From contig PUQB01000080.1 of NCBI GenBank assembly GCA_003024785.1, forward strand, positions 434,001-498,000: 64,000 nt of DNA. The letters are read 5' to 3'. The notes under the pieces were generated by a model. The model was not told where the DNA came from and ran no database searches. It saw only the letters and a program-made list of their open reading frames with translations. A program made the translations under genes and the position numbers. Shown here piece after piece: positions 60,270 through 64,000 of this stretch; the stretch's first letter is position 1; each line of letters opens with the position of its first letter. Source of the DNA: Selaginella tamariscina. Lineage: Eukaryota > Streptophyta > Lycopodiopsida > Selaginellales > Selaginellaceae.

Positions 60270-60735
60270 ACTTGAACTATTGTCATCTTTATACAACGTT
60301 TCTTTTTAGATTAGCAATACTAAGTCAGAGAACGATTGTGGAGCAGAAAGATGACTTATATACATTTACATTAATATACATATGTGAGTATGGCCGGATA
60401 ATGGAATACACATATATATAAGTTAACGACGTCAAACAGTTCCGAGTTGAGAAGCATTGGTAGCTCCAATGCATCTACTGCAACATCGTTACAACTTATA
60501 TTAATTCAGTTAACTGGATTTAAAATTATATTTTCCTAGTTTTAAATAAATAAATAATATCTATTTAAATCATATACATTGTGTGTGAGCGTGTGTTTTT
60601 ATGTGTAATGTGTATGTGTAGCATGCTGTTTGTATTTATTCTAACACCCTGAGCGTGCCTTTCTTCCAGTAAAGCTCATGAACTGCCCTCACAGCAGCAG
60701 CGTCACAGTCTGGCCACACAGCAATGTGTGTGAGA
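60270..60735 (-). other. Duplicated segment, right copy
   Basis: Second copy of the segment at 53515-54010. Its minus-strand exon-like piece (60725-60640) reads CVWPDCDAAAVRAVHE and YWKKGTLRVLE, followed by a stop. It lacks about 11 codons present in the left copy. Confidence 0.5.
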
Positions 60736-60756
60736 GAGAGAGAGAAAGAGAGAGAG

Positions 60757-60888
60757 ATCACCCATGGTCTTAAGCAAGGTGTGAATGCGACTGTTGCAAG
60801 AAAAGCAACAGAAGCAGCAATGAGAGATGGCAGAAACTGCAGGAAACTGTACTCCAGACGTGTGAGCTATGCTAGAGTGTTTAAGTAA
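60757..60888 (+). CDS. Possible terminal exon, 43 codons, unknown
   Basis: Preceded by a GA-rich tract and an AG acceptor, open to a TAA at 60886. Reads LKQGVNATVARKATEAAM, then RDGRNCRKLYSRRVSYAR. Basic and helix-prone; no family recognised. An upstream exon was not found. Confidence 0.3.
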   Translation: MTHGLKQGVNATVARKATEAAMRDGRNCRKLYSRRVSYARVFK

Positions 60889-61357
60889 TCAAATTCTAAC
60901 GATGGAGCTTAAAACAAGAGCAACAAATTAACATTTAGTTTGTGTGTGTGTCCAAATAATTGAAGTATGCAAACCTTGTAATGCCGTGTGTGTATATACA
61001 TACCAGGTGCAGAAATTATTAATGTTATTCATAGGTACTAGAATATCATCACACATGAGAAGTCAGTGTTTATAATGGTGTGTGTGTGTGTGTTTTTTTG
61101 TTATTAATATGTTTTAACTATTTACAACGACAGCTCCAACGTTTATCCGTGTACACATCACTATGACGTATGTACTACGGTTTGAGATCAAACCGTGACA
61201 TATTCATGCGAAGTTTGTATTGTGTTTTTATTTATTTTGTATGGTCTAGGTGTTTATTCTCTTGTTTCCTCCATAAGCAAGAATACAATCTTCGGGTCTG
61301 TCTCTCCCATCATCTCCCTCAGTGTAATTATACTCACTTTTATTACTTAAGTTTCAG

Positions 61358-62024
61358 ATGGCAAACGTGCAAGAGGAAAACGGTCGTGTGTTATTTGTCA
61401 AGATGGGTTGCCACAGCGCCATTTTAAGGCATGTGATTGTAAGGTGGCTTATTGTGGCTATTCATGCTTGTATCTGCCTACAACGACGATTCGGTACGTG
61501 TGTTGTGTGTGAAAGACAAAGTTTAATAATATGTTGTATTATGTATGTAGAAGAAGGGTTGGGCATACGATTGTCCTATGTGTCGTAAAGAAATAAAAGA
61601 TCTAAAGAAACCCGACTGGGTTAGTACTAAAGAGGAAGAGGAGGAGTTTGAAAATATGAAAGAGCTTTTCATTCTTACTGTAACATTCAACCCTCCCGAC
61701 TGTACTAATGAAAATTGTGAAATTGAAGGTAACATATGCATTTGTTTGTACACACACATATATCATATATTAAAACCTCATATTAATATTAATCAGTGTG
61801 TTTGTTTATGTGTGTGCACATACATGTATAGTATATTAAAACATGTTAAAAGTGAACATCATATTAATGTTACTAAGTGATAAATATGAATACATATATG
61901 CACACACATTTGATATATATTTATAAAAAAGTCTTTTAAATCTATTACTTTTATTAATTAATGATTTTGCTAATTTACAGATCACAGTGGGTCGGTTATC
62001 CGTGAAGGTTGGCACTATGAATGA
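61358..62024 (+). CDS. Small RING-like zinc-finger protein, last three exons
   Basis: RING proteins usually act as E3 ubiquitin ligases. Exons 61358-61497, 61551-61728 and 61981-62024, phases consistent and ending in TGA. Exon 1 has CVICQDG, then CDC, AYCGYSC; exon 2 opens KKGWAYDCPMCRKEI, completing a C-x2-C ... C-P-x-C pattern. It continues with an acidic stretch and NPPDCTNENCEIEG; exon 3 ends GWHYE. The middle ligands are unusual (CxC and CxxxC rather than CxHxxC). The start exon is upstream and unresolved; the first intron acceptor is TTTCAG. Donor of exon 1 is taken at GTGTGT for phase. Confidence 0.6.
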
Positions 62025-62029
62025 GCATG

Positions 62030-62425
62030 GGTTTTATTTCTTGGTTTAATCACTTATGGACCTGCTTTAATCTTCAGTTGATTACTTTAGTTAATGCAAA
62101 AAACTTCTATATTATGTATAAATGTACACGTGTATATATGTAATATATTCTTATATATTATGCATTTACAAATAACGTATGTTCAAATAACCTTTTAACA
62201 CACACATATAGGTATAGTTTGTATGATACATTTAACACACTACTATATAGTATATGTGTGTGATGTATATTCATATGCGTTTTTTACATGAGCCATACAT
62301 TAGTATTAATCTATACACTAAAATAAAAGCAAATAAAAAGCTACACGGCGGTAAGGACTATCACTTATATATGTAAATCTAGTTACAGAGTCGTAAAATG
62401 TATGTGCGGGTACATATATGTTTGG

Positions 62426-62461
<36 letters not shown>

Positions 62462-62770
62462 AGTATACACGAACGCGCACACGCACACACATAGTGTGTG
62501 TGACATATATATCAAGGCCCACTGTTGCAGCCTGTCTGATGTTGAACTGTAAGCTTGTTTGTGTGGTTAATACTTAACCTGTATTGGAAACCCTAGACTC
62601 AACGGCTATAAAGGAGATTAAACTTCAAATGCTATTAGATGTCCATATGTGTATATGACTACTTGTGATTTTATATTTACAAAAGGAATAAAAGCTTTAA
62701 AGGTATTTATATCTTAAAGGTTTAGGAGCATATAAGAAGTAATAAACTAGGATATAATATAAGGTTAAAG
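62030..62770. other. Spacer with TA/GT microsatellites
   Basis: A TA run at about 62428-62458 and CA/GT tracts around it. No coding sequence recognised. Confidence 0.6.
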
Positions 62771-64000
62771 ATGGATGTGCTTTCAGACGATGTCCTCCTT
62801 CAGATTTTGTGGATACACTTTACAATATTGCAACAATTTCAAAGAGATTTCATCAAATCTGTAAACATGTCTTCACTCTACACTACACAAGATTCATATC
62901 CACTGCAGAGATGTTTTGGTTTGGAGTAAGTAGTTTCCCGTACCTCGAGTCTCTCATCATTACAAAAGGAAGACTTTCAAAAGTTCCAAAGGGAGTGTCA
63001 TTCCCGCGTTTAAACAATTTAAAACTTCTGGAACATGTGAGTTATGAGAATTTAGATTCAATTATAGGAGCTTGTCCAAGTTTACAGAAACTCACTGTAC
63101 ATGGTAACAATTTAGATTTGTGTGATCCATCGTACCAAAAGCTAGTTGACGTATCTATTAATTGTTCACAGCTACAGACAGGGAATTTCAGGGACTTAAA
63201 GAGATGTAAGCTACACTGTGCAGGTATCACTAGTAATGTAATGGAATCGTTAAACAAGTCGTGTAAGAACCTTACTGACTTGGATATCACGGCAAGAGAT
63301 GAAGAGTTGATTGTTGAAATCAGTACACTTGTGAATTTAAGAGTGTGGGGAAAAGACATCACATTAATATTGAAAGGGTGCAATCAGCTGAAGCAAATTA
63401 ATTCGCATGTCAAGGCATTCAATTGTCATTTAACCAGCTTCAATAACCTCAGGACATGCAAGCTAGATTGTGTAAACATCCCTAGCAACGTAATTGAATC
63501 GTTAAATAAGTCACATAAAAATCTTACTGACTTAACTATCAAATTACGCGAAGAAGGTCATAACAAAGACTTGGTTATTGAAATCAATACTCTTGTTAAT
63601 TTACAAATACAAGGAACAGATTCAGAGAATGTTATATTGAAAAGATGTGGTCATCTCAAACAAATTATTCTGCTAAAAATTGCCACATTTAATTGTTACA
63701 TATGTGATCTAGAACAAGTCAAGACATTAGAACTTTGGATGGTTAAGCATATGATTGCCACAGAGTTGACAGAACTGCTCAACAAGTGTATACACTTGGA
63801 GAGATTAGTATTAAAACTATACAAGATTCAATCTCCATTGATAATAGAAGGTAGCACACTTCAATATTTGCATACCTGGTCAATACCACAGGTTGAGATA
63901 TTGAAAACGGACAATCTAGAAAAGCTGATATTAAGAGGTGTTGCAAGGTGTAAATTTCCTGGAGGTGTTTACAAAATAATCCTTTTTGATAATGCTTCTA
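62771..64000 (+). CDS. F-box/leucine-rich-repeat protein, 5' part (runs off the window)
   Basis: F-box proteins are substrate receptors of SCF ubiquitin ligases. ATG at 62771 opens MDVLSDDVLLQIL, the usual F-box entry. After a 1-bp shift near 62815 the frame continues IATISKRFHQICKHVF, completing the F-box. It stays open to 64000 with LRR-like strands (FPRLNNLKLLEHV, ACPSLQKLTVHGNN, SCKNLTDLDI). Two successive ~70-75-residue repeats share C-K-L-x-C, SNVxESLNKS, KNLTDL, VEIxTLVNL and LKQI. No intron in the 1.2 kb seen; AT-rich codon use. The C terminus is missing. Confidence 0.7.

Overview
The window looks like nuclear DNA of a land plant. Evidence: spliced genes with GT-AG introns, a plant-type receptor-like pseudokinase, a UDP-glycosyltransferase piece, GDSL lipase, GH81 glucanase, F-box/LRR and RING genes, telomere-like CCCTAA motifs, hAT, Ty1/copia and Ty3/gypsy elements with initiator-Met-tRNA primer sites, and abundant GT/GA/TA microsatellites. 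A bryophyte, lycophyte or fern would fit, but I cannot fix the lineage. More than half of the window is transposable-element sequence. Genes are sparse and lie in AT-rich, microsatellite-rich DNA.

Layout. 0.5-2.5 kb: TEX261/Svp26-type ER-Golgi membrane protein (+). 3.3-7.8 kb: two copies of a membrane pseudokinase (+). 9.6-12.3 kb: a solo LTR with a related element nested inside it. 12.96-19.4 kb: gypsy element A (-), inserted in an older repeat. 21.2-23.6 kb and 30.9-31.7 kb: a decayed hAT region split by gypsy element B (23.6-30.9 kb, - strand chromovirus). 31.7-32.4 kb: UDP-glycosyltransferase fragment (-). 34.1-35.0 kb: AlkB-type dioxygenase (+). 35.1 kb: stray GH81 tail. 35.4-37.4 kb: second decayed hAT (-). 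38.15 kb: long hairpin. 40.9-47.4 kb: GDSL lipase gene (-) split by a copia element with an intact gag-pol frame. 48.8-50.9 kb: GH81 glucanase (-). 53.5-54.0 and 60.3-60.7 kb: duplicated segment with a small unknown exon, lying either side of gypsy element C (55.3-60.2 kb, -). 61.4-62.0 kb: small RING-like gene (+). 62.8 kb to the end: F-box/LRR gene (+), cut by the window edge.

Three things stand out. (1) Gypsy element B has its two ~960-985 bp LTRs in inverted orientation, yet the whole unit is flanked by a perfect 5-bp target duplication (GTAGC). (2) The copia insertion is bounded by target duplication AGGAC, but its left end is not a copy of its 85-bp right LTR. It is a ~1.1 kb mosaic of units carrying tRNA-like modules (A and B boxes) and about nine tandem LTR-like units. 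(3) Gypsy A carries a minisatellite grown from its own integrase-to-chromodomain coding sequence. Nearly every host gene also shows one or a few 1-bp frameshifts with family motifs readable on both sides, so sequencing indels must be weighed against true pseudogenisation. The copia frame is intact.
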